64,000 bases of DNA from Klebsiella aerogenes (GCA_029027985.1 CP119076.1:2292422-2356421); one strand, 5' to 3'; positions 25,949 through 34,458 are shown, counted from the first letter of the stretch. Numbers and translations: made by a program. Notes: generated by a model from the letters alone, not told the origin.

Positions 25949-26264
25949 GTGGATCCATGGCGCCTGGCTGGCGCTGGCAATTGTGCTGGAAATTACCGCT
26001 AACGTATTGCTGAAATTCTCCGACGGATTCCGACGCAAGTTCTACGGCATCCTGTCGCTGGCGGCGGTGTTGGGCGCCTTTAGCGCCCTGTCGCAAGCGG
26101 TAAAAGGTATCGATCTTTCCGTCGCTTATGCCCTGTGGGGCGGGTTTGGTATTGCCGCGACCCTCGCTGCGGGATGGATCCTTTTCGGCCAGCGTTTGAA
26201 CCATAAAGGCTGGGCTGGCGTTGTGTTGCTGGTCGTCGGTATGGTGTTGATTAAACTGGCTTGA
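25935..26264 (+). CDS. mdtI: MdtI, spermidine exporter subunit (SMR family)
   Basis: 109-aa SMR-family partner of MdtJ. Helix 1 carries the conserved glutamate in [19 protein letters not shown], and helix 3 reads [18 protein letters not shown]. The two subunits are obligate partners for spermidine export. Its ATG lies within the end of mdtJ, with AAGGAGACGG directly upstream. A 9-bp GC-rich hairpin follows at 26271-26292. Confidence 0.94.
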   Translation: MQQFEWIHGAWLALAIVLEITANVLLKFSDGFRRKFYGILSLAAVLGAFSALSQAVKGIDLSVAYALWGGFGIAATLAAGWILFGQRLNHKGWAGVVLLVVGMVLIKLA

Positions 26265-26270
26265 TGTTAT

Positions 26271-26292
26271 GCCGCCTGCGGGAGCAGGCGGC
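26271..26292. terminator. Hairpin between convergent mdtI and ydgD
   Basis: GCCGCCTGC (26271-26279), loop GGGA, GCAGGCGGC (26284-26292). A perfect 9-bp GC-rich stem seven bases after the mdtI stop and 33 before the end of ydgD. No T-run follows on either strand, so it may act as a 3' stabiliser shared by both transcripts. Confidence 0.5.
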
Positions 26293-26325
26293 GGAGCGGG
26301 GGCGCGGTACCGTACGCATCGCTAA

Positions 26326-27138
26326 TCACTCGTTGGCTAATGCTTCCAGTTTGTCGCGAAATCCGGTCACCGAAATGGCCCGGTTATCGGCGCGGTAACG
26401 ATCCTTCGGCCCCGGTGCCGAGCTCTGTACCGCGATCACCCGCCAGCCGTCATCAGTCTTCAACAACAGCGGGGAGCCGCTATCGCCCGGCAGAGTATCG
26501 CACTGGTGAGAAAGCACTGAGGTTTGCGCCCAACCGGTGACCAGACAGTCCTGGTGACTATAAAGACTATCCAGATGATCCTCCGGATAGCCGGACTGCG
26601 TGACCTTGCGGTCTGCCGCTTTCAGCGCTGCGGTCAGCGCTTCTTTATCACCGCTAAAGATCGGAATTGGCGTAATGCCGCCAGGCGCATAGCGCAGGAC
26701 GATCAGGCCGAAATCCCACGGCGCGGCAGCGGAAGGCACAATCCAGCCATCGCCGTCCGCTTTGAGCCGTCTGCCTAACGACGGGTCGGTGCGTCCATCA
26801 ATACCGTGAATTTCATAAACCCAGTTGCCTTTACGCGAGATAAAGCGCAGCGCGACGGCTTTATCCGGTTTGCCTTTCGGCGGCTGCAACAGGCAGTGCC
26901 CGGCGGTTAATGCCAGATGAGGTGAAATCAATGTGGCGGTACACAGATTACCGCTGGCGGTTTCTAACTGGCCGATAGCATCCCAGGGGGAATCGGCCGG
27001 ATTACTGACCGCTTTACGGTCGTCATGGCCGAAAAAGAGCGTTTTGATATCTTTTGCGCTCATGTTGTCATCATCAGCATGAGCAAACAGGGGAAATACA
27101 CAAAACGAACACAGTAATAACAGTACGTCTCTACGCAT
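26326..27138 (-). CDS. ydgD: YdgD, periplasmic trypsin-like serine protease
   Basis: 270-aa exported S1-type protease. A signal peptide spans about residues 1-21 ([21 protein letters not shown]). The catalytic triad is complete: His81 in LTAGHCLL, Asp142 in [11 protein letters not shown] and Ser220 in [10 protein letters not shown]. Several cysteines (for example in CTATL, AGHC, QDC and QCDT) could form periplasmic disulfides. It lies convergent with mdtI, the same neighbourhood as ydgD in E. coli. Substrate is unknown. Confidence 0.9.
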   Translation of the reverse strand: MRRDVLLLLCSFCVFPLFAHADDDNMSAKDIKTLFFGHDDRKAVSNPADSPWDAIGQLETASGNLCTATLISPHLALTAGHCLLQPPKGKPDKAVALRFISRKGNWVYEIHGIDGRTDPSLGRRLKADGDGWIVPSAAAPWDFGLIVLRYAPGGITPIPIFSGDKEALTAALKAADRKVTQSGYPEDHLDSLYSHQDCLVTGWAQTSVLSHQCDTLPGDSGSPLLLKTDDGWRVIAVQSSAPGPKDRYRADNRAISVTGFRDKLEALANE

Positions 27139-27617
27139 ATCACTCTCTGGGGAGATAATTATGTCTATTGAAAGTAGCAGGAGATTTAAGTTTATGAAAG
27201 TTAAGAATAATTCTAATTAAGCCAAACGGCGGTTAAAACCACTCCGAACTTCATTTCTGTCGTGAAAGAACCATGTTAATTCAAATGGTTAACACTTTAT
27301 CTCTGCCGTTGCCATTTCCGCAGAAAGCGCCGGTCAACGCAACATAATTCGTGTATCGGAACGTACGTAAGGCGTCGATAAAATAATCAATTTGCGTTGC
27401 TGGTCATTCGCAAAATGCCGTTCATCGCGAGTATTTCAGTCGCCAGGAAGGCGAAAAAGTTTAGGGATGTTGGCGTTTTTTTACCATCTTCTCAATTATT
27501 TTCACTGCGAAACATTTTCTCACCGTAAACATCGCAGCCGACAGGTTTCGTTGAATAAAAAGAGAGGTTCTCCCGGCGATCATAAGCGTAATGTCTGATC
27601 CCGCAGCGGGAGGGTGT
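27139..27617. other. 479-base spacer upstream of ydgD and of a small membrane protein gene
   Basis: The part near ydgD is AT-rich and should hold its promoter. A 19-codon ORF at 27161-27220 follows GGGGAGATAATT but is too short to judge. The middle shows no recognisable gene, repeat or hairpin. The right end leads into the small ORF at 27618 and ends with a good ribosome-binding site, GGGAGG at 27608-27613. Confidence 0.4.
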
Positions 27618-27722
27618 ATGTCTAAACAAGGTATTCGCGCATTAGTTTATGTTTCACTGGTTTCGGTTCTGATGTGGGGAGCGATGGGCTACCTGGTGAT
27701 TGAAGCCGTACATGCGATGTAG
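27618..27722 (+). CDS. Unrecognised 34-aa single-pass membrane protein
   Basis: ORF of 34 codons with the ribosome-binding site GGGAGG five bases before its ATG. It encodes MSKQGIRALVYVSLVSVLMW, then GAMGYLVIEAVHAM: a basic N-terminus, one hydrophobic helix from about residue 9 to 29, and a short tail. This is the usual form of enterobacterial small membrane proteins. I do not recognise it as a named family. It ends 13 bases before the convergent LysR gene. Function unknown; it could modulate a membrane protein. Confidence 0.6.
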   Translation: MSKQGIRALVYVSLVSVLMWGAMGYLVIEAVHAM

Positions 27723-27734
27723 TGGCGAGCGTTA

Positions 27735-28649
27735 TCACGCGGGTGTGCCGAGACGAAGGATATCGGTGGGTACGGGGCCGGGAAGATGCGCCAGCAAAAA
27801 TGCCTGCAATAGTGCGATCGGTTGTACGTTAAGGCTGTTTTTCGGCCATACCAGGTAGTACCCCTCGCCGGTGGCGACCGCCTCAGGGAAGGGGGTCGCC
27901 AGCAGCCCGGCGCGGATGGTTTCCAGGCTTAGCAAGAGATCGCCTACCGAAACGCCGTGGCCGCTCATCGCCGCCATATTTCCCTGTTCCAGGGTATCAA
28001 AAATCATCCCTTGCGCCATTCCCTGTGGGGCCAGGCGTCCGCTTTGCTTGAGCCAGCGCTGCCAGTCGCGCCGATCGGTCGTGGGGTGGATCAGTGGGCA
28101 GGCGGACAAATCGCGCCGCGCCGCCGCCAGCATCCCCGGCGCGCAAAGTGGGATCAACCATTCAGCGAACAGCAGTTGCCTGGCGTTCTCCTCACCAAAG
28201 TCGCCATCGCCCAGCAGAATCGCGCAATCATAGGGTTCGCGGGTAAAATCAACGCTATCGCGATCCATCCATACGCTACTCATCTCAATCACCGGCTGCG
28301 GATGCTGCTGGCGGAATTGCTGCAGTGCATCCAACAGCCAACGCATGGTCAAGGTCGATGGCGCTTTCAACCGCAGTTTTCCGGCCTGCTGACGCAGAGT
28401 CTGGCAAGCGTGTTCGATGGCGGCGAAATGCTCGCCGAGGGCGGAGGCTAACCGTTCGCCAGCGGCGCTAACGGTGACTTTGGGACCATGGCGCGTGAAT
28501 AGCTGGCAGTTAAACCAACTTTCCAGGGTACTGATATGGCGGCTGATGGCGCCAGGAGTGACGTGCAGCGCCTGTGCGGCCTTGCTGAACGAACCAAGGC
28601 GGGTGGCGGTTTCAAAAGCGCGGAGCGCGTACAGCGGCGGCATCGACAT
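27735..28649 (-). CDS. LysR-family regulator (GcvA-like), divergent from a LysE exporter gene
   Basis: 304-aa LysR-type regulator with helix-turn-helix ATRLGSFSKAAQALHVTPGA, then ISRHISTLESWFNCQLF, and a substrate-binding domain. The opening MPPLYALRAFETATRLGSF resembles the GcvA/AmpR branch. An ATG at 28643 would remove two residues. It faces a LysE/RhtB exporter gene across 116 bases containing two dyads, an arrangement typical for a LysR regulator that controls an amino-acid exporter (compare ArgP/ArgO). Effector not predictable. Confidence 0.85.
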   Translation of the reverse strand: MSMPPLYALRAFETATRLGSFSKAAQALHVTPGAISRHISTLESWFNCQLFTRHGPKVTVSAAGERLASALGEHFAAIEHACQTLRQQAGKLRLKAPSTLTMRWLLDALQQFRQQHPQPVIEMSSVWMDRDSVDFTREPYDCAILLGDGDFGEENARQLLFAEWLIPLCAPGMLAAARRDLSACPLIHPTTDRRDWQRWLKQSGRLAPQGMAQGMIFDTLEQGNMAAMSGHGVSVGDLLLSLETIRAGLLATPFPEAVATGEGYYLVWPKNSLNVQPIALLQAFLLAHLPGPVPTDILRLGTPA

Positions 28650-28666
28650 TATTCTTTTATCTATGT

Positions 28667-28722
28667 TGAGTAAAACTCACATTCAAACTCAGGATAGATC
28701 GTTTTTCAACTCTCAAATTGAA
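28667..28722. promoter_or_regulatory. Dyad elements between the LysR and LysE genes
   Basis: Two inverted repeats are visible in the divergent spacer: TGAGT-AAA-ACTCA at 28667-28679 and TTCAA-N8-TTGAA at 28705-28722. The second fits the loose T-N11-A type expected for LysR proteins. Binding by the adjacent regulator is an inference. Confidence 0.4.
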
Positions 28723-28765
28723 GGGGAAAATGCGGTTTTTTCCACGTTGAGGGTGAGTCAATTTC

Positions 28766-29383
28766 ATGAATTATTCTTTGTTAATGGCCTATTGCCTGAC
28801 GGTATTGGCGCTGGTTGCCACGCCGGGCCCGGTGGTGATGCTGGTGACGGGGACGGCGGCGCGGGAAGGGGCGACTTGCGCAATACGGACTATGTTTGGC
28901 AGTCATCTGGCGTCATTGTTACTGATAACCTTCGCGGCGATGATGCTATACGGGCTGGTAGCGGTGGATCCCCTGGCGCTCACGCTGCTGGCGCTGGGCG
29001 GTTCCGTCTACATTGCCGTCCTCGGGCTGGCGATGTGGCGTGATGAAGAGACGTTGTCAGAGGTGAAAAAAATGCGTGGTGGGGTGGGAAAAGGATTTAT
29101 TACGGCATTAAGTAATCCCAAAGATATCCTGTTTTTTGCCGCCTTTTTCCCACAGTTTGTCCCGGTCACCGGCGAATTTGGGCTCAGTCTGGGACTGCTG
29201 ACCCTTCTTTGGGCAGCTATCGATCTTGGTGTACTGTCGCTATATATCCTGGCGATTGATCGTTGGCTGCAACCCACGCGGGTCCGTCTGCTCACGAAAA
29301 TTTCAGCGCTGTTGTTGTTGACGATGGCATTGTACGGTTTTGGCTATAATTCCTGGCAGTTGCTGCAGAGATGGGGGACATGA
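28766..29383 (+). CDS. LysE/RhtB-family amino-acid exporter
   Basis: 205-aa inner-membrane protein with about six hydrophobic segments. The N-terminal pattern LVATPGPVVMLVTGTAAREG contains the LysE/RhtB motif (TPGP), and GKGFITALSNPKDILFFAAF is the conserved cytoplasmic-loop signature. Family members export amino acids such as lysine, arginine, threonine or homoserine lactone; the substrate here is not clear. It diverges from a LysR regulator and is followed by a small gene whose start shares one base with its stop (ATGA/TGATG). Confidence 0.88.
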   Translation: MNYSLLMAYCLTVLALVATPGPVVMLVTGTAAREGATCAIRTMFGSHLASLLLITFAAMMLYGLVAVDPLALTLLALGGSVYIAVLGLAMWRDEETLSEVKKMRGGVGKGFITALSNPKDILFFAAFFPQFVPVTGEFGLSLGLLTLLWAAIDLGVLSLYILAIDRWLQPTRVRLLTKISALLLLTMALYGFGYNSWQLLQRWGT

Positions 29384-29640
29384 TGACGATCGATGAAACG
29401 CTATTACAGGCGCTAGCGGCTGGCGCGACAACAGAAATAAAGGTGGAGGAGCTGGCGCAGGAGCTACTTATGGCACGGCAAAAGATCCGCGAACTGGAAC
29501 GTCAACTGGCGACGCCGATTCGCTTACCTTTATCCAGCGCGAGCCCGGTGTGTGAGATTGAAGCCGGGTATGCTGCGGGAGTCAGCGATAGTCGTCAGGC
29601 TATTCGTGAAGCCGGTTTTCCCATTGAAGGGGATGATTAA
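29383..29640 (+). CDS. Unrecognised 85-aa protein coupled to the LysE-type exporter
   Basis: Small acidic protein. The ATG at 29383 shares a base with the exporter stop and lies five bases after GGGGG; two earlier in-frame ATGs (29371, 29380) fit the ribosome-binding site less well. Residues about 18-45 (IKVEELAQELLMARQKIREL, then ERQL) are predicted by eye to be an amphipathic helix or short coiled coil with heptad leucines. The tail EAGYAAGVSDSRQAIREAGF follows. No signal peptide or membrane segment. I do not recognise the family; the coupling suggests co-expression with the exporter. Confidence 0.6.
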   Translation: MTIDETLLQALAAGATTEIKVEELAQELLMARQKIRELERQLATPIRLPLSSASPVCEIEAGYAAGVSDSRQAIREAGFPIEGDD

Positions 29641-29647
29641 CGCCTGC

Positions 29648-29731
29648 CTAGTAGAGGAAAAAACGTGTTGCCACCAGCGCGCAGATAATCAGCAGTATCA
29701 GGATGAGCTCAAAACGATAACGTCGCAGCAT
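29648..29731 (-). CDS. ydgU: YdgU, 27-aa membrane peptide
   Basis: A 27-codon ORF encoding MLRRYRFELILILLIICALV, then ATRFFLY. It matches the pattern of E. coli YdgU (RYRFE..LI..L.LCAL.TARF), a small protein encoded directly downstream of asr. One transmembrane helix with a basic N-terminus is evident. GGAG lies seven bases before the ATG. The asr terminator sits between asr and this gene, so expression may depend on read-through. Function unknown; localisation to the inner membrane is likely. Confidence 0.8.
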   Translation of the reverse strand: MLRRYRFELILILLIICALVATRFFLY

Positions 29732-29743
29732 AGCGCTCTCCAG

Positions 29744-29769
29744 AAAAAAACGGCGCTGAAACAGCGCCG
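29744..29769 (-). terminator. Intrinsic terminator of asr
   Basis: On the minus strand CGGCGCTG, loop TTT, CAGCGCCG, then seven T: a classic Rho-independent terminator. It lies 31 bases after the asr stop and just before ydgU. Confidence 0.88.
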
Positions 29770-29799
29770 ATTTACACGATACCAGACTAAGCGGGAAGA

Positions 29800-30222
29800 T
29801 TATGCAGCTGGCTGTGCAGCTGGTTTAGCCGCGGTGTGTTTGGTGGCTTTGTGATGTTTTTTCGCAGCCTGAGCTTTCTGTGCTACTGGCTTAGCGGCAG
29901 TTTTGTGGTGCTTTTTAGCGGCCTGCGCTTTCTGTGCAGCGGGTTTGGTTGCCGCTTTTTTGTGGTGTTTTTTCGCAGCCTGAGCTTTTTGCTCTACAGC
30001 TGGTTTAGCAGCGGCTTTTTTGTGTTTCTTGGCAGCCTGTGCTTTCTGTTCTGCAGCAGGTTTGGCGGCAGCTTTGTGGTGTTTTTTATGATGCGTAGTC
30101 TTGGCAGTGGTGCTGTGAGTTGCAGCAGCCGGAGCCTGAGTGGTGCTTGCTGCATCAGCAGCGAAAGCAGCGGAAGACAGACCCATAGCAGCGGCAACGA
30201 CCAGAGCTAATACTTTTTTCAT
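29800..30222 (-). CDS. asr: Asr, acid shock protein precursor
   Basis: 140-aa exported, intrinsically disordered, highly basic protein. Signal peptide [20 protein letters not shown] ends at AFA. The mature part is made of Lys/His/Ala repeats of the type [10 protein letters not shown] and [10 protein letters not shown], several copies in tandem. In E. coli Asr is periplasmic, strongly acid-induced through PhoB/RstA and needed for adaptation to moderate acidity. The repeats make its length vary between strains. A -10-like TATAGT (30285-30280) and an RstA-like box lie upstream. Terminator and ydgU follow. Confidence 0.93.
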   Translation of the reverse strand: MKKVLALVVAAAMGLSSAAFAADAASTTQAPAAATHSTTAKTTHHKKHHKAAAKPAAEQKAQAAKKHKKAAAKPAVEQKAQAAKKHHKKAATKPAAQKAQAAKKHHKTAAKPVAQKAQAAKKHHKATKHTAAKPAAQPAA

Positions 30223-30279
30223 TCTGATATCCTCGAAAAGTTTTCTTCATTTCAACCCCACTGCGGGGCCGTTGAAATA

Positions 30280-30341
30280 ACTATATGCTTGTCTTTTCGA
30301 GCTTTCCGTGAGTGTTTGGTATCGGCATGTAACCGTTTGTA
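30280..30341 (-). promoter_or_regulatory. asr promoter with RstA-like box
   Basis: TGTAACCGTTTGTA at 30328-30341 keeps both outer halves of the RstA box (TACATNTNGTTACA read on the other strand). A -10-like TATAGT lies at 30285-30280 on the minus strand, about 60 bp below the box. The leader also carries a small hairpin CCCC-GCAGT-GGGG. RstA activates asr in E. coli and Salmonella. The match is by eye. Confidence 0.5.
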
Positions 30342-30395
30342 CAATGTGAATGTACACAGGAATCGCGCGCCGGAGCAGGCCCCGGCGCAGAAGGT

Positions 30396-31883
30396 TTAGA
30401 GGTAACGGGCGGTAAGATGCTGGCGGAAGTAGTCGCTGTTGAGATCTTCGCCGGTGGCATTTTTAATCAGTTGCGAGGTGGTGAAGCGGCTGCCGTGCTG
30501 CCAGATATTGTGCCGCAGCCAGTCGAACAGGGTATGGAAGTCGCCGTTGGCCACGTCCTGCGCAAGATTAGGCAGCGCGCGTTTGGCGGCGGCCATTAGC
30601 TGCGCGGCGTACATTGCCCCCAACGTGTAGGAAGGGAAATAGCCGAAGCCGCCATCGGTCCAGTGAATATCCTGCATACAGCCATCGCGATAGTTACCGG
30701 TGGTCGAAATACCCAGCCAGCTTTGCATTTTCTCATCCCACAGCGTCGGAATATCGTCAACGTCAATCTCGCCGTCGATCAGCGCGCGCTCGATTTCGTA
30801 GCGCAGAATGACGTGCGCCGGATAACTGACTTCATCGGCATCGACGCGAATGAAGCCTGGCTTCACGCGTTGGTTCCAGGCGATAAAGTTCTCTGCGCTG
30901 AACGCTGGCTGGTCGCCAAAACGCTGCCGCACGGCGGGCAGCAGGCGGTCGAGGAATGCTTCGCTGCGGCCAAGCTGCATTTCGAAGAACAAACTCTGCG
31001 ATTCGTGAATGGCGGTTGAACGGGCCAGCCCCACCGGCTGATCGACCCAGTTGCGTGGTAGATTTTGCTCATAGCGCGCGTGACCAGTTTCGTGGATCAC
31101 GCCGAACAGGGCGCTCAGTAAATCGCTCTCATTGTAGCGGGTGGTGATGCGGACATCCTGCGGGACGCCGCCGCAGAACGGGTGGGCGCTGATGTCGAGC
31201 CGCCCGCCGTCAAAATCAAACCCCAGTACCCGCATCGCTTCCAGCCCCAGCTCGCGCTGATCGGCAACGGCGAATGGCCCCTGTGGCGCAAGCCGCGTTT
31301 GTTGCGCTTGCTTATCAACGACATTGGTCAGTAGCGACGGCAGCCAGGATTTAAGATCGGCGAACAGAACGTCGAGGCGCGCGCTGGTCATATCGGGTTC
31401 AAAAATATCCAGCAACGCGTCGTAGCGTGAGCATCCTTTGGCTTCGGCGCGGATCTGCGCCTCTTCGCGGCTGAGTTTAACTACCTCGCGCAGGTTTTCG
31501 GCAAAACCCTGCCAGTCGTTGGCCGGGCGCTGGCTGCGCCAGGCGTGTTCACAGCGACTGCCGGCCAGCGATTTCGCTTCCACCAGACTTTCCGGCAGCA
31601 GCGCCGCCTGTTGGTACTGACGAGTCATTTCGCGCAGGTTGGCCTGCTCCAGGTCATTAAGGTCTTCCTGCTGCGCGTGCTCCAGCCATTCACCAACCTT
31701 CTTGTCGGTTAAAATCTGGTGCTGCAGCACGCCGAGTTCCGCCAGCGCTTCGCCGCGTGCGCGGCTGCCGCCGGGCGGCATCATGGCGAACATATCCCAA
31801 CCGGCGATAGCGGCCAGATGAGAGAAGCGGGAAAGGCGTTGGAAGGTGCGGGTGAGCTGCTGATAGTTGTTATTTTCAGTCAT
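30396..31883 (-). CDS. M32-family metallocarboxypeptidase (Taq-type)
   Basis: 495-aa cytoplasmic zinc carboxypeptidase of the M32 family, the usual size. The zinc motif HETGH is at residues 264-268 inside GVIHETGHARYEQN, and family motifs such as IHESQSLFFE and DEVSYPAHVILRYEIE follow. These enzymes trim C-terminal residues from peptides. The start MTENNNYQQLTRTFQRLSRF is reasonable. It is transcribed alone, upstream of asr on the same strand. Physiological role in enterobacteria is not well defined. Confidence 0.88.
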   Translation of the reverse strand: MTENNNYQQLTRTFQRLSRFSHLAAIAGWDMFAMMPPGGSRARGEALAELGVLQHQILTDKKVGEWLEHAQQEDLNDLEQANLREMTRQYQQAALLPESLVEAKSLAGSRCEHAWRSQRPANDWQGFAENLREVVKLSREEAQIRAEAKGCSRYDALLDIFEPDMTSARLDVLFADLKSWLPSLLTNVVDKQAQQTRLAPQGPFAVADQRELGLEAMRVLGFDFDGGRLDISAHPFCGGVPQDVRITTRYNESDLLSALFGVIHETGHARYEQNLPRNWVDQPVGLARSTAIHESQSLFFEMQLGRSEAFLDRLLPAVRQRFGDQPAFSAENFIAWNQRVKPGFIRVDADEVSYPAHVILRYEIERALIDGEIDVDDIPTLWDEKMQSWLGISTTGNYRDGCMQDIHWTDGGFGYFPSYTLGAMYAAQLMAAAKRALPNLAQDVANGDFHTLFDWLRHNIWQHGSRFTTSQLIKNATGEDLNSDYFRQHLTARYL

Positions 31884-32045
31884 AGTCTCTTCTGGCCTGT
31901 AGCGAGTGGGAAAGTATCGATTGTCCGGTTCTACACTATCGTGTCGACAGGATTTGGTCGAGTCGCGAGCGGCGACTTTTTGCCAGCGGCGCGGTTTACC
32001 CTCGGCTAAACTTAATTCAGGCGCTGGCTGTCAGCGGAGGCGAGT

Positions 32046-32138
32046 ATGAATCCGTTCACGTGGGTGTTTTTCGCACTGCTCTCTATGGATGCTCTCAGAG
32101 AACTGTTGGGATTACCGTCGGTACTCGGGCTGTGGTGA
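32046..32138 (+). CDS. Possible 30-aa hydrophobic peptide
   Basis: ORF of 30 codons with GGAGG six bases before the ATG: MNPFTWVFFALLSMDALREL, then LGLPSVLGLW. It would be a hydrophobic peptide. It lies in the 290-base spacer between the carboxypeptidase gene and ynfM. Only the strong ribosome-binding site and hydrophobic character support it; no family recognised. Confidence 0.4.
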   Translation: MNPFTWVFFALLSMDALRELLGLPSVLGLW

Positions 32139-32173
32139 GCGGACGTGACCCGCAAGGGCCACGTCGCTAAAGG

Positions 32174-33424
32174 TTATTTCAGGCGGTTGTGCAAACAGGC
32201 GCCGGTCAGGAGTGCGGCCATCAGCAGCAGCGCAATAAAGCCGCCGACGCCGTTCCAACCGTAGTTGTGCCAGAATACCCCGCCTAATGTCCCCGCAATG
32301 CTGGATCCCAAATAATAACTAAACAGATACAGCGATGAGGCCTGGCCGCGGGCGCGGCGCGCTCTTGGGCCGATCCAACTGCTGGCGACCGAGTGAGCGG
32401 CAAAGAAACCGGCGGAGAACAGCAGCATGCCGATGAAAATCAGCCACAGCGGCGAGAACAGCGTCATCAACAGGCCAAACAGCATCACCGCAATAAAGAA
32501 CAGCATCACTGGACCACGGCCGTAACGCACCGTCAGCGCACCAGCCTTCGGCGAGCTCCAGGTCCCGGTCAGATAGGCGACCGACAGCAGGCCGACCACT
32601 GCCTGATTCAACGACCACGGCGACATCATCAAACGGTAGCCGATATAGTTAAACAGGGTGACGAACGCGCCCATCAGCAGAAAACCTTCGAGGAACAGCA
32701 ACGGCAGGCCGCGATCGCGCCAGTGCAGGTGGAAGTTAATCAGCAACGATTTGGGTTTCAGCGACATTGGGCGGAAATGGCGCGACTCCGGCAGGATACG
32801 CCAGAACATAATGGCCGCTGCCAGCGCGAAGCCGCTAATGACCGCCAGCGCCACGCGCCAGCCGAAGAAATCGGTAAATACCCCGGTGAGCAGACGGCCG
32901 CTCATGCCGCCAATCGAGTTGCCGCTGATGTACAGCCCCATCGAAAATGCCACGAAGCTTGGATGGATCTCTTCGCTAAGATAAGTCATGCCAACAGCCG
33001 CCACGCCACTGAGCGACAGACCGATCAGCGCACGCATGATCAGAATGCCGTGCCAACTGGTCATCACCGTTGATAATAACGAGCAACACGCCGCCAGCAG
33101 CAGCGCGGTGACCATCACCGGCTTGCGGCCAATGGCATCCGACAGCGGGCCGGTAAACAGCAGGCCGACGGCGAGCATCGCGGTGGAAATCGACAGTGAG
33201 ATACTGCTACTGGCAGGCGTTACGCCGAACTCGCTCGACAGCACTGGCAGAATGGGCTGTACGCAATAAAGCAGGGCGAAGGTAGCCAGTCCGGCGGAAA
33301 ACAGCGCCAGGGTGACGCGTATAAACGCCGGCGTGCCGCGTTTAATGAATTGATTTGGCTGGGAAACGACCTTATCTCTGACGTCACTCGCCGGTGCGGT
33401 GTCAGCGGTTGTTGTGTTACTCAC
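32174..33424 (-). CDS. ynfM: YnfM, MFS transporter
   Basis: 416-aa major facilitator with twelve hydrophobic segments, close to E. coli YnfM (RVTLALFSAGLATFALLYCV, then QPILPVL; GPLSDAIGRKPVMV is the loop 2-3 signature). I place the start at GTG 33424, preceded by AAGGAA, because it matches the E. coli length and N-terminus; an ATG at 33463 would add 13 residues. It diverges from ynfL, a LysR gene. The substrate is not firmly known; it was proposed to be an arabinose-type efflux relative. Confidence 0.88.
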   Translation of the reverse strand: MSNTTTADTAPASDVRDKVVSQPNQFIKRGTPAFIRVTLALFSAGLATFALLYCVQPILPVLSSEFGVTPASSSISLSISTAMLAVGLLFTGPLSDAIGRKPVMVTALLLAACCSLLSTVMTSWHGILIMRALIGLSLSGVAAVGMTYLSEEIHPSFVAFSMGLYISGNSIGGMSGRLLTGVFTDFFGWRVALAVISGFALAAAIMFWRILPESRHFRPMSLKPKSLLINFHLHWRDRGLPLLFLEGFLLMGAFVTLFNYIGYRLMMSPWSLNQAVVGLLSVAYLTGTWSSPKAGALTVRYGRGPVMLFFIAVMLFGLLMTLFSPLWLIFIGMLLFSAGFFAAHSVASSWIGPRARRARGQASSLYLFSYYLGSSIAGTLGGVFWHNYGWNGVGGFIALLLMAALLTGACLHNRLK

Positions 33425-33555
33425 GGAGAATTCCTTGCTTATATACAGCTGGATTACAAACAAACTGATGTGACCATTCAGCTCACATTTTTAGGGTATA
33501 AAATTGTAAATATTCCGTCTAATATATTAATAATCTCAAATAAGACGTTTTAAAT

Positions 33556-34458
33556 ATGAATATCGAGCTGCGTCATTTGCGTTACTTTGTCGCCGTGGCG
33601 GAAGAGCTGCATTTTGGTCGCGCGGCGGCGCGTCTGAACATCTCCCAACCGCCGTTAAGTCAGCAAATTCAGATTCTGGAACAACAGATTGGCGCGCGTC
33701 TTTTTGCCCGTACCAACCGCAGCGTCAGCCTGACGGCGGCAGGAAAACAGTTTCTCGCCGATAGCCGGCAAATTCTGGCGCAGGTGGAAGATGCCGCCGC
33801 CCGCGCCGGGCGTCTGCACCATGGCGAGACCGGCGAGCTGCGCATTGGCTTTACCTCGTCGGCACCGTTTATTAAAGCGGTTTCCGATACGCTCTCGACG
33901 TTTCGCCGTCGTTTTCCCGATGTGCATATTCAGACCCGTGAAACCAATACTCGTGAGCAAATTATGCCGCTGAATGAAGGGGCGCTCGATCTTGGCCTGA
34001 TGCGCAATACGCAGTTGCCGGAAACCCTGTGTTGGGAAAGGGTATTGCGTGAGCCGTTACTGGCGATGGTGCCCGGCGATCATCCTCTGGCTTGCCAGCA
34101 TACGGTCAGTCTGGTTGAACTGGCGCGTGAACCATTCGTATTTTTCGACCCGCACGTCGGTACCGGTTTGTACGACGATATTTTGGGGTTAATGCGTCGC
34201 TACGGGACTGCGCCGGTGATTACGCAAGAGGTGGGCGAGGCGATGACGATTATCGGCCTTGTGGCTTCTGGCCTTGGTGTGTCGATCCTGCCCGCGTCGT
34301 TTAAGCGGGTACAATTGAACGAAATGCGCTGGCTGCCGATTAGCGAACCGGATGCGGTATCGGAAATGTGGCTGGTGTGGGCCAAACACCGCGAGCAGGG
34401 GTTGGCGGCGCAGCGTTTTCGCGACTATCTCCTCGCCGCTGCCGCCCTGGCAAAATGA
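33556..34458 (+). CDS. ynfL: YnfL, LysR-family regulator
   Basis: 300-aa LysR-type regulator. MNIELRHLRYFVAVAEELHF and FGRAAARLNISQPPLSQQIQ form the winged helix; the effector domain follows. It is the E. coli ynfL position, head-to-head with ynfM and upstream of mlc, so ynfM is the likely target. The spacer to ynfM is AT-rich. The effector is unknown. Confidence 0.88.
   Translation: MNIELRHLRYFVAVAEELHFGRAAARLNISQPPLSQQIQILEQQIGARLFARTNRSVSLTAAGKQFLADSRQILAQVEDAAARAGRLHHGETGELRIGFTSSAPFIKAVSDTLSTFRRRFPDVHIQTRETNTREQIMPLNEGALDLGLMRNTQLPETLCWERVLREPLLAMVPGDHPLACQHTVSLVELAREPFVFFDPHVGTGLYDDILGLMRRYGTAPVITQEVGEAMTIIGLVASGLGVSILPASFKRVQLNEMRWLPISEPDAVSEMWLVWAKHREQGLAAQRFRDYLLAAAALAK

Noticed and set aside
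27161-27220. 19-codon ORF after GGGGAGATAATT upstream of ydgD
   Set aside because: Good ribosome-binding site but very short, hydrophilic, and within the ydgD promoter region; chance occurrence cannot be excluded.
27392-27598. 68-codon plus-strand ORF in the ydgD to LysR spacer
   Set aside because: No ribosome-binding site, Arg/Ser-rich random-looking translation, no family resemblance.
29836-30210. 124-codon plus-strand ORF rich in Phe, Ser and Cys
   Set aside because: Complement of the Lys/His/Ala repeats of asr; the composition follows from the repeats.
29800-30222. Repeat array resembling a CRISPR
   Set aside because: The repeats are coding (Asr [10 protein letters not shown] units), imperfect and contiguous, without unique spacers.
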